A stretch of DNA of 40,116 bases from Desulfamplus sp. (lineage in GTDB: Bacteria > Desulfobacterota > Desulfobacteria > Desulfobacterales > Desulfobacteraceae), in the NCBI GenBank assembly GCA_015232465.1, contig JADFZO010000021.1:1-40116 (forward strand), written 5' to 3'. The translations under genes and the position numbers were made by a program. The notes beneath the pieces were generated by a model that saw nothing but the letters and a program-made list of their open reading frames with translations, was not told the origin of the DNA and did not search any database. This document shows positions 16,401 to 23,509 of the stretch, piece by piece. The first letter of the stretch is position 1, and every line of letters begins with the position of its first letter.

Positions 16401-18257
16401 GTGGATACGAGTAAATTTGATGAATTAAAACGCATTATTGACAACTTATATAATGCAGATACTTTGCAAAAAATCTATTCTGAATATTTGAATAAAGTTT
16501 TTGATGTTGTTGATATTAATAATGGTAAAAAATTGAAAAAAAATGAATTGACAAACCACTTTGCACTTGTCTGCTCAGATGCAAAGCTGTTTGAAAAGTT
16601 ACTCTCAATTTTACCAGAAGATGTATATAAGATATTAAATATACTTGTCTGGGAAGGTGATAAATATCCAATAGAGAAATTTATTAATGAATTTGGTTCT
16701 AAAATAGCTGTTAATAATGAGCTATATTATAGTAGTAATCGCTCTCTTATTAGCAAACCATACCTTTTATTTAATTATGAGTTTGATTACTCATACTATT
16801 CTTCCCTTTCAGGCAGAAATCATTATAAAGTTACTATTTTTTTGAATGATTATTTAAGGAGCGTATTTAAAACATATTTACCTAAACCAGCCGATTATGA
16901 GTTAATCCCTATAAAGTCAATTGATAAGACAGATTTTATATATAATGGCGAAGATTATATTGTAAGAAATATTGACTTACTTAAAAATTATTATCAGCAA
17001 GGTTATGTAAAAATTGGTAAAAATGAGAAAGTGCTTAAAACTTCTATTCAGCAGATGGCAAACTACTGCCACATAAATGAGTTTTACGAACAAAATAGCG
17101 AAAAGAAAATTGAGCAACTACATAAAGAACTTCAGTTTATGAAAACAGAGTTTATTATAGATATCTTTATGACGAATCTATTAAAATCAAATAATAAAAC
17201 AGGTGATAAAGTAGATGATAAAGATGGGCTTGAATTCTTAAAGAGTCAATTTGTAAAGTTTTTTGACGACAGATTCATAAATGTTTTTGATATTTTTCAT
17301 AAATTAATGCGTCATATCAAAGGGTATTCTTATACTTATAACTATGATTCAGATAGACATTATGAGGTCAAAAAAGGATTCTCTATTTTATTAGCTACAT
17401 TTCCAACAATGCAATGGCTTTCTATTGATAACATAGTGAAATATTCCAAATCCAGAGACATCTATATTGAAATGGTTGGTCGTAGAAGTTATGATTTAAG
17501 TAGATTATCTGTACAAATGCAAAGTGATGAAAAAACGAGTAGAGGATATAATGAAATTAGTTTAAAAAACCTAACATATCAAGATGTTGTAACAATGCCT
17601 TTTATAAAAGGAATGCTCTTTTTAATGGCATCTTTTGGAATAGTTGATATTGCATACAACTACCCTTCAAACCAATCTTATCAGGTGCCAAATAAAAAGT
17701 ATCTGACTCTATATGATGGGCTAAAATATGTCAGATTAACCAAGTTAGGTGCGTATCTCCTTGGAATTACAGATAAGTATGAAGCTAAAATTACAAAAGA
17801 AGATGCAGACATTACCCTTGACGATAATAGGTTAATGTTGCGTATTGAAGGAAGTGATCCATTTAAGGAGATGCTTTTAGAGAAATTGTCAGAAAAGGTT
17901 CACGCTAATAATTATAAATTAACCTACTCCTCTTTTTTGAAAGATTGCATTACTATTAAGGATGTTGAACAAAAAATAAAACTTTTTAAAAAGCATATCT
18001 CATCAAAACCATCTGAAATATGGCAGACCTTTTTTAAAGATGTGCGGGATAAAATAAATCCTCTTACCCCTAAAACCTCTTTAGTTGTATATGAAATCCA
18101 GCCAAACAGCGAGCTTGTAAATTTAATAGCAAAAGATGCAGTTTTAAGAAAATATATTCTTAAAGCAGAGAAATATCATATTGTTCTTGATACAGCTAAT
18201 CGAGCAAAAGTAAAAAAAAGATTAGAGGAGTTTGGTTTTTTTATTGACAACCTATAA
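16401..18257 (+). CDS. Partner protein of the SNF2 ATPase, XPB/Ssl2-N-like C-terminus
   Basis: The 618-residue protein starts at GTG with GAGGA upstream, 14 bases after the SNF2 gene. I do not recognise a named family over the full length. It is rich in Tyr, Asn, Lys and Ile, with no signal peptide or membrane helix. The last 150 residues follow a pattern seen in the helicase XPB/Ssl2 N-terminal (Helicase_C_3-like) domain. There is a strand reading LMLRIEGSDPF, a helix-turn-helix-like stretch YKLTYSSFLKDCITIKDVEQ with FKKHISSKPSEIWQTFFKDV, and a final TSLVVYEIQPNSELVNLIA unit ending KKRLEEFGFFI. The middle (about 370-460) could be a winged helix. It probably binds DNA or regulates the motor. 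The domain match is by eye and needs a profile search. Confidence 0.72.
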   Translation: MDTSKFDELKRIIDNLYNADTLQKIYSEYLNKVFDVVDINNGKKLKKNELTNHFALVCSDAKLFEKLLSILPEDVYKILNILVWEGDKYPIEKFINEFGSKIAVNNELYYSSNRSLISKPYLLFNYEFDYSYYSSLSGRNHYKVTIFLNDYLRSVFKTYLPKPADYELIPIKSIDKTDFIYNGEDYIVRNIDLLKNYYQQGYVKIGKNEKVLKTSIQQMANYCHINEFYEQNSEKKIEQLHKELQFMKTEFIIDIFMTNLLKSNNKTGDKVDDKDGLEFLKSQFVKFFDDRFINVFDIFHKLMRHIKGYSYTYNYDSDRHYEVKKGFSILLATFPTMQWLSIDNIVKYSKSRDIYIEMVGRRSYDLSRLSVQMQSDEKTSRGYNEISLKNLTYQDVVTMPFIKGMLFLMASFGIVDIAYNYPSNQSYQVPNKKYLTLYDGLKYVRLTKLGAYLLGITDKYEAKITKEDADITLDDNRLMLRIEGSDPFKEMLLEKLSEKVHANNYKLTYSSFLKDCITIKDVEQKIKLFKKHISSKPSEIWQTFFKDVRDKINPLTPKTSLVVYEIQPNSELVNLIAKDAVLRKYILKAEKYHIVLDTANRAKVKKRLEEFGFFIDNL

Positions 18258-18288
18258 TAAAGTAATTTTATTCTAAAAGGAGCTATTT

Positions 18289-18861
18289 ATGTTAATTTTA
18301 ACTACATTCAAAAAAATATTTATTATAATACTATTTACACTAATCTATTTTTCTTCTCAATCTAATCTATTTGCATCACCTCCAAAAGTTGGTGATTCAA
18401 TAACAGCCTTAAGTTTAAACGCTCCTTACAGCGATGCTGGCAAAGAGGCATTAGGGCTAAGTAAAGAGGCTACAACCTTTAAACTTAACGATCTAAAAAG
18501 TGAGCTTGTTATTCTTGAGGTGATTGGAGTCTATTGCCCACAGTGCTTTAAGCAAGCTCCAGAGTTTAACAAACTTTATGGGCGATTAAACAAAGGTAAG
18601 ATGGAGAGCAGAGTTGCCATGTTTGCACTTGCTGCTGGCGGCTCTGAGCCAGAGATTGAGCAGCTCATTAAAAGTAGTCAATACTTATTTCCTGTTGTAA
18701 GCGATATGAAATATGAGGCTCATAAAGCTCTTGGTGAGCCTAAAACTCCATTTACAATAGTATGCCGTCCAGATGGAGCTATACTATATGTCCATTTAGG
18801 AATAATTGCAGATATTGATAAGTTTTATGGAGAGATAAAGAGTTTTTTACCAAAACAGTGA
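18289..18861 (+). CDS. TlpA-like extracytoplasmic thioredoxin-fold protein
   Basis: The 190-residue protein has a hydrophobic signal sequence (about 8-30, ending NLFAS) and a thioredoxin-like domain of the TlpA/AhpC-TSA type. The redox pair is Cys83-Pro-Gln-Cys86 in VIGVYCPQCFKQAPEFN. A cis-proline-type loop appears late in the domain at GEPKTPFTIVCRPDG. It should act in the periplasm as a thiol reductant, oxidant or thiol-dependent sensor. AAGGAG precedes the ATG. It begins 31 bases after the SNF2 partner gene and 15 bases before the GAF-rhodanese gene. The neighbouring MauE-like gene could supply electrons. Confidence 0.85.
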   Translation: MLILTTFKKIFIIILFTLIYFSSQSNLFASPPKVGDSITALSLNAPYSDAGKEALGLSKEATTFKLNDLKSELVILEVIGVYCPQCFKQAPEFNKLYGRLNKGKMESRVAMFALAAGGSEPEIEQLIKSSQYLFPVVSDMKYEAHKALGEPKTPFTIVCRPDGAILYVHLGIIADIDKFYGEIKSFLPKQ

Positions 18862-18876
18862 TGGCTTAAAAATACT

Positions 18877-20502
18877 ATGAGCACCAAATTTCAACCCCAA
18901 TTAGACGAGCTTGAGCGTAAACGCTACCACCTCTCAATTATCAAAGAGATTGCTCTTGAAATTTGTGGTGTGCGTTACCCGCGTCAAATTTTAGATACCT
19001 TTTTGATGTCTGCTCAAGGCGGAGTTGGGGCAAAGGGTGGATTTATCTTTTTTTCTGGCGATAAATATAGTGTTTATAGAGGCGTTAAAGAGATAGAAGA
19101 GGAGTATTTAGATGCTCTAATCAAAGAGGCATCTGACCATATTATAGATAAATCAGAGAGACTTCCCTTTTTTTTAAACAGAGCAGAGCCAACTCTTTTA
19201 TTGGTATGCCCAATAGAAGATAACAAATTGGTGCTATTAGGTCTTAGCGATGCAATGCACGGCAAAGGTTATGATTCTGATGATCTTGAGCTTTTAACAA
19301 CCATTGCTGCCCTTTTTCAGATAAGCCTTAACTCTGCACTATTTTCAACCCGCGTGGAGCTTTTAAACTCTGAGCTTCAAAAACAGAATATTGAACTTGA
19401 TCGTCAAGTATTTCATCTAAATGCTCTTCGTGAACTATCAATAGAGGCTGGTCAGGCTGTTGATGTTGACTCTATCCTCTCATCATTTTTGCCCACTCTG
19501 CTTGGACGATTCTCACGCCATCAAGGTTTGGTTTTAATCTACAACCGCAAGAGCGACAAGACCCATTTTAAGAGCATGGGGATTGAGCCTAAACCATCAA
19601 TAGATAACTCTATTGAAGCTGATCGATTGCTATTTATTGCCCTTGCTGGAGTTGATAACAAACATATACAGCCTCTGCAGGTAGAGCCTATTGAGGAGAT
19701 GGAGCAAATTTCATCTGCAATAGATGGCTTTATGGCTGAGAGTGGGTTTATGTTTTTAGTAAAAGAGCAGATGTATGGTGTTTTACTGCTTGGTAAACAG
19801 TTAGAAGATAGGAAATTTTCAGAGCAGGAGCAAGAGCTTCTATTTGCTTCAGTTGCCCAATCAGTTCTTTATATTAAAAATTCTGATTCATTTGCCACAA
19901 TTATTAAATTAAATCAAGAGCTTGAAGAGCAAAATGAGGCTCTTCGCAATACAATCGAAGAGCTTACAACTGCAAAGAGAAAAATTACTATACTTGAAAC
20001 TGCAGCAAGACGAATTGCAAAGATCGTAAATCGTAATGCCCAGAGGCTTATGCAGGTTCGCCCACTTGATTTTGCCCTTATTATTGGAATTAGCATGGTT
20101 ATTGGTCTAATTTTTAACTTTCAAAGCCCAAAAGGCATTCCAATAATGCCAATTCCAAGACCAGAGCTTGTAAAATCAATATCTGCTGATGGTGCAAAAA
20201 AGATTATTGAGAGCCAAAATCCACTTTTGATTGATGCCAGACCTCGTGAGTTTTATGAGATAGAACATGCACAAGGTGCTATAAATGTTCCGCCATCTCT
20301 TTTTGATGTCATCTATCCTATGAACTTTAACAGCCAAGACCCAGAGCGTCCAATCATAATTTACGGAAGGAGCTTTAGTAGGCTTTATGATGAGGATGTA
20401 GCACGAAAATTTTTTAACTATGACCATGAAAATATCTATTTGATTGAAGATTTACTCGATAATATTTATACATTGAGCGTAAAAGTAGATAGCGACTCTT
20501 AA
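18877..20502 (+). CDS. GAF-coiled coil-TM-rhodanese protein
   Basis: The 541-residue protein has two GAF-like domains (about 30-160 and 185-335), a coiled coil (about 340-390, SFATIIKLNQELEEQNEALR) and one membrane helix (about 398-415, FALIIGISMVIGLIF). A C-terminal rhodanese-like domain follows (about 432-530; NPLLIDARPREFYEIEHAQGAINVP). The active-site Cys expected after the IIIY strand is replaced: the loop reads YGRSFSRLYDED, with Gly497 there, so sulfurtransferase activity is unlikely. With cytoplasmic GAF domains, the single helix would place the rhodanese domain in the periplasm, beside the TlpA-like protein. This suggests signalling across the membrane rather than catalysis. It starts 15 bases after the TlpA gene. 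Confidence 0.82.
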   Translation: MSTKFQPQLDELERKRYHLSIIKEIALEICGVRYPRQILDTFLMSAQGGVGAKGGFIFFSGDKYSVYRGVKEIEEEYLDALIKEASDHIIDKSERLPFFLNRAEPTLLLVCPIEDNKLVLLGLSDAMHGKGYDSDDLELLTTIAALFQISLNSALFSTRVELLNSELQKQNIELDRQVFHLNALRELSIEAGQAVDVDSILSSFLPTLLGRFSRHQGLVLIYNRKSDKTHFKSMGIEPKPSIDNSIEADRLLFIALAGVDNKHIQPLQVEPIEEMEQISSAIDGFMAESGFMFLVKEQMYGVLLLGKQLEDRKFSEQEQELLFASVAQSVLYIKNSDSFATIIKLNQELEEQNEALRNTIEELTTAKRKITILETAARRIAKIVNRNAQRLMQVRPLDFALIIGISMVIGLIFNFQSPKGIPIMPIPRPELVKSISADGAKKIIESQNPLLIDARPREFYEIEHAQGAINVPPSLFDVIYPMNFNSQDPERPIIIYGRSFSRLYDEDVARKFFNYDHENIYLIEDLLDNIYTLSVKVDSDS

Positions 20503-20516
20503 ATGGAGCTTATTAG

Positions 20517-21008
20517 GTGATGTTACATCGCACTCTTATCTGGCTTAAACACCCATTTTTAGCACTGCTGGTTAGATTTTACATTGGTGGAATATTTGTC
20601 TATGCAAGTATTCATAAGATAAATTTTCCAGCAGAATTTTCAGACAATATCGCCTCATATCTTATAGTGCCTCACTGGCTTGTAAATCCAACTGCTATAT
20701 TTTTGCCTTGGATTGAGCTTGTAAGCGGAGTATGCCTTGTGGCTGGTATTCGTGTAAGGGCATCTGTATCAATTATTTGTGGTTTACTTGGGCTGTTTAC
20801 AGTTGCGGTTATTATTGTTCTTATAAAAAAGACACCAATTGATTGTGGCTGTTTTCAAAATGTTGGAGACCCAGTCTCATGGCTTACTGTTTTGCGAGAC
20901 TTAACATGGCTTGCGATGGGACTTTATGTTTATAGATATGATAGACTTATTCATCTTGATCGTATCTTTATGATTAAACCAGAGGAACTAAATCAGGAGG
21001 AGGTTTAA
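20517..21008 (+). CDS. MauE/DoxX-family membrane protein
   Basis: The 163-residue protein has four predicted membrane helices. The first begins near FLALLVRFYIGGIFVYASIHKI and a later one is TVAVIIVLIKK. The motif PIDCGCFQN is the C-G-C loop typical of MauE-like proteins. MauE is thought to pass reducing equivalents or help disulfide chemistry in the periplasm. Placement after the TlpA-like and rhodanese proteins fits a thiol relay. Translation could begin at GTG 20517 or ATG 20520, with GGAG upstream of both. Confidence 0.85.
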   Translation: MMLHRTLIWLKHPFLALLVRFYIGGIFVYASIHKINFPAEFSDNIASYLIVPHWLVNPTAIFLPWIELVSGVCLVAGIRVRASVSIICGLLGLFTVAVIIVLIKKTPIDCGCFQNVGDPVSWLTVLRDLTWLAMGLYVYRYDRLIHLDRIFMIKPEELNQEEV

Positions 21009-21010
21009 AA

Positions 21011-21079
21011 ATGCTTACAGATACCAATAGCGTAGATATTAATAGAGCTAACATGGGGTTGATAGAAGAGCCAATATGA
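21011..21079 (+). CDS. 22-codon micro-ORF coupled to the DHH gene
   Basis: An ATG at 21011 follows a very strong AGGAGGAGG ribosome site and opens 22 codons. The TGA at 21077-21079 overlaps the ATG of the DHH gene (ATGA). The peptide starts MLTDTNSVD, is hydrophilic and has no recognisable motif. The DHH gene itself has a poor ribosome site, so the micro-ORF may serve to couple its translation. Whether the peptide has a function is unknown. Confidence 0.45.
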   Translation: MLTDTNSVDINRANMGLIEEPI

Positions 21080-22020
21080 GAATAGTTACAAGACCCGATT
21101 TTGACGGCATTGTATGTGCTGTAATAATTTTAGAGGCTCTTAAAAAGGAGCTGCCAATAGTTTGGATTGAACCAAGTGATGTTCAAAATAGAGCTGCTGA
21201 TATTAAAAAAGGGGATATTATGGCAAACCTCCCATTTGATGAGAGGTGTTCTGTATGGTTTGATCACCATGTATCCAATAGCACCAAGCTTGAGGAGTAT
21301 CGTAGAGATAACGCAAGCAATATTACTGTTGATAATGTAATTGACGGGGCGTTTGCGATTGCCCCGTCTGCTGCTGGTGTTGTCTATCAATACTACAAAG
21401 AGCGTGGCATGATCACATCTAACAAGTTTGATGAGCTTATAAAAGAGACTGACATCATTGATGGTGCACTTCTATCAATGGATCAGGTTATCCACCCTGA
21501 AAACTATCCATTTATTTTGCTCTCTATGACAGTCAAAAACCGTGATGAGTCAGATAGGCTCTATTGGGATAGATTGGTCAAACTTTTGCGTCATCAATCT
21601 ATTGAAAAAATTTTAATTGATTCAGAGGTTAAAAAAAGATGCAAGCTTGTGATAAGTGAAAATCTTGCATACTCAGATATTTTAAAAACACAGACTAAAA
21701 TTTGCGGCAAGATATCTATTACAGACTTTAGAGATTTAGAGCGTGCACCATCTGGCAACAGATTTTTAATCTACTGCCTATTTCCAGAGATTATGGCTAA
21801 CATTAAGATACGATATGATGACAATGATAAAAATATTGTGCTTCTGAGTGTTGGCAAAAGCATATTTAATGATACTTTTAAAGTAAATATTGGAAAGATG
21901 CTTTCAAAATATGGAGGCGGAGGTCATGCTGGGGCTGGAGGGTGCACTATGAATGTAGAGAGTGCCCAAAAAAATATTGATGAGATAGTTGCAATTATGA
22001 AGGCTAACAGCGACTCATAA
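21076..22020 (+). CDS. DHH/DHHA1-family phosphoesterase
   Basis: The 314-residue protein has TRPDFDGIVCAVI (Asp8, Asp10), the signature FDHHVSN (Asp63-His64-His65) and a C-terminal DHHA1-type glycine loop KYGGGGHAGAGGCTM. The family includes oligoribonucleases (NrnA-like), cyclic dinucleotide phosphodiesterases and exopolyphosphatases, all Mn-dependent and cytoplasmic. Which of these applies cannot be decided from the sequence. The first motif lacks the usual HxxPD histidine, as in an exopolyphosphatase-like subgroup. It ends convergently with the cyclase gene, with a six-base overlap and no terminator between them. Confidence 0.85.
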   Translation: MRIVTRPDFDGIVCAVIILEALKKELPIVWIEPSDVQNRAADIKKGDIMANLPFDERCSVWFDHHVSNSTKLEEYRRDNASNITVDNVIDGAFAIAPSAAGVVYQYYKERGMITSNKFDELIKETDIIDGALLSMDQVIHPENYPFILLSMTVKNRDESDRLYWDRLVKLLRHQSIEKILIDSEVKKRCKLVISENLAYSDILKTQTKICGKISITDFRDLERAPSGNRFLIYCLFPEIMANIKIRYDDNDKNIVLLSVGKSIFNDTFKVNIGKMLSKYGGGGHAGAGGCTMNVESAQKNIDEIVAIMKANSDS

Positions 22021-23241
22021 AAAGACCTCATAAATTGCTATTGGACGAGATTTGCCCTTAACAAGCACATTATCAACAAACCTAATTTTATACCGTGATC
22101 GATCTTTAAGTGCCTTTAAGGTGTATTCACTGATAAGAAGCGGCAGATTGTAATGCTTGGTGAGTTTTTCAAGGCGAGATGCAACATTTACAGCATCTCC
22201 AATAACAGTTCCTTCCATTCTATGAGACTCACCAAGCGTTCCAAGCATAAGTCTGCCAGTGTTTATGCCAATTCCAATCTGCACAGGGATATATCCTGCC
22301 CTATTGCGTCCTTCGTTGTAATCTTTAAGGGTCTTTAGCATCATAACTGCTGCAGATAGAGCATCATCTGCATCGCCTCCAAAGAGTGCCATTATTGAAT
22401 CGCCGATAAACTTATCAATAAATCCATTATGCTGCTTGACAATTGGTCCCATGTGGCTAAGGTATGAGTTTATAAATCTAAAGTTATCTTCAGTTGTCAT
22501 TGCCTCAGAAAATGTGCAAAACTGGCGTATGTCTGAAAAGAGTATTGACATCTCTTTTTCGATACGATCATTTAGCTGAACCTCTTCAATGCTCTTTTTA
22601 CCAAGTATCTGTAAAAACTCATGTGGAACAAAACGCTCATAAGCTGAGTTTAACCTTTTAAGTCTATTTATCAGCTCTTTTCTCTCTGTAATATCCTCAA
22701 CAACCCCGTCAATCCACCTAATTCTATCTTCATGGCTTGTGTGAGTTAATGGGCATGAAACTTTGCTTAAATCAGAATAATCTTTGTATTTTACCGTAAG
22801 GTTAAAAGATACCCATATTGTTGAGCCATCTTTTTTAAACATCTGAAACTCAAGATTTTTACAAAATCCTCGCTTTTGGAGCATATTGAGCATAAGCTCT
22901 CTATCTTGAGGGTATTTGTAGTGATCGCAAAGTGAGGTCTTCATAAACTCATCTAAAGAGTCGTAGCCAAATATTTGAGCTGCTGCTGGATTAGCCTGCA
23001 AAAATGTTTTGTTGTCTGATGTTATCCTATAAACGCCTACATTTAAAGCCTCTACAAGCTCTCTATACTGAGTCTCCTGCTCCCTTAATTTAAGAGCATC
23101 TGATTTCAATATAAAATTTAGGGCATCGACAAGCTCTCTATACTCATGGTCATGGTCATGCTCCATAACCTTAAGAGCATCTGATTTGAGAATATCTGAT
23201 ATTATATCCCCTCGCCCTTTTCCTCTTCCTTCATAGATCAA
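22015..23241 (-). CDS. PAS-domain class III adenylate cyclase
   Basis: The 408-residue protein starts at TTG 23241, with a GGCGGT sequence as a possible ribosome site. Residues 17-43 and 44-68 are a tandem duplication (ILKSDALK, then YRELVDALN or YRELVEALN). A PAS domain (about 60-195) with NVGVYRITSDNKTFLQANPAA and WIDGVVEDITERKEL follows. The class III catalytic domain (about 235-408) has LFSDIRQFCTFSE, DKFIGDSIMALFGG, GIGINTGRLMLGTLG and GDAVNVASRLEKL. The Lys before FIGD and the Asp in IGDAVN fit ATP rather than GTP. No membrane segment is present, so it is a cytoplasmic cAMP producer controlled by PAS. Confidence 0.92.
   Translation of the reverse strand: MIYEGRGKGRGDIISDILKSDALKVMEHDHDHEYRELVDALNFILKSDALKLREQETQYRELVEALNVGVYRITSDNKTFLQANPAAAQIFGYDSLDEFMKTSLCDHYKYPQDRELMLNMLQKRGFCKNLEFQMFKKDGSTIWVSFNLTVKYKDYSDLSKVSCPLTHTSHEDRIRWIDGVVEDITERKELINRLKRLNSAYERFVPHEFLQILGKKSIEEVQLNDRIEKEMSILFSDIRQFCTFSEAMTTEDNFRFINSYLSHMGPIVKQHNGFIDKFIGDSIMALFGGDADDALSAAVMMLKTLKDYNEGRNRAGYIPVQIGIGINTGRLMLGTLGESHRMEGTVIGDAVNVASRLEKLTKHYNLPLLISEYTLKALKDRSRYKIRFVDNVLVKGKSRPIAIYEVFL
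23038..23193 (-). repeat. Tandem duplication inside the cyclase N-terminus
   Basis: Two adjacent coding units, 23193-23113 (27 codons) and 23112-23038 (25 codons), both encode ILKSDALK followed by a charged linker and YRELV-x-ALN. The first unit has an added HDHDH stretch. The most likely origin is a recent in-frame duplication of the linker helix before PAS. Confidence 0.75.
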
Positions 23242-23289
23242 AGAGTTACCGCCTTTTTTAAAATATTTAAGCTTGTAAATAAAATTAAG

Positions 23290-23358
23290 TTAATCATTAA
23301 AATAGAACTGCCATACAAACCAAAGTATCACCAAGATTAAGGTAAAAAGTGGAAGCAT
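23290..23358 (-). CDS. 22-residue hydrophobic micro-protein
   Basis: On the minus strand GGAGG lies about 11 bases before ATG 23358, which opens 22 codons. The peptide begins MLPLFTLILVIL, continues with WFVWQFYF and ends in Asn-Asp, so it would be a single membrane-spanning helix. It lies in the 268-base gap between the carbonic anhydrase gene and the cyclase gene, in the same direction as both. It could be a genuine small membrane protein. The length is too short for homology-based support by eye. Confidence 0.4.
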   Translation of the reverse strand: MLPLFTLILVILWFVWQFYFND

Positions 23359-23388
23359 AATAATATTTTCCTCCAATAAGTTATATAT

Positions 23389-23430
23389 TTTAGCCGAGAG
23401 AATAAAAAAACCGCCATGCTCTCGGCTAAA
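23389..23430. terminator. Inverted repeat, probable hairpin after the carbonic anhydrase gene
   Basis: TTTAGCCGAGAG (23389-23400) and CTCTCGGCTAAA (23419-23430) form a perfect 12-base stem with an 18-base loop. On the minus strand the loop contains a run of seven T. There is no clean T tract after the stem on either strand, so it may be an mRNA-stabilising hairpin rather than a standard terminator. It separates the carbonic anhydrase gene from the micro-ORF. Confidence 0.5.
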
Positions 23431-23509
23431 TGTTATAAAATCTTAAAAAAATGGGCTAATGATAGGCAATCCAATCAAGCCCAATCCAATCCTCATCAAT
23501 AAACAGATG

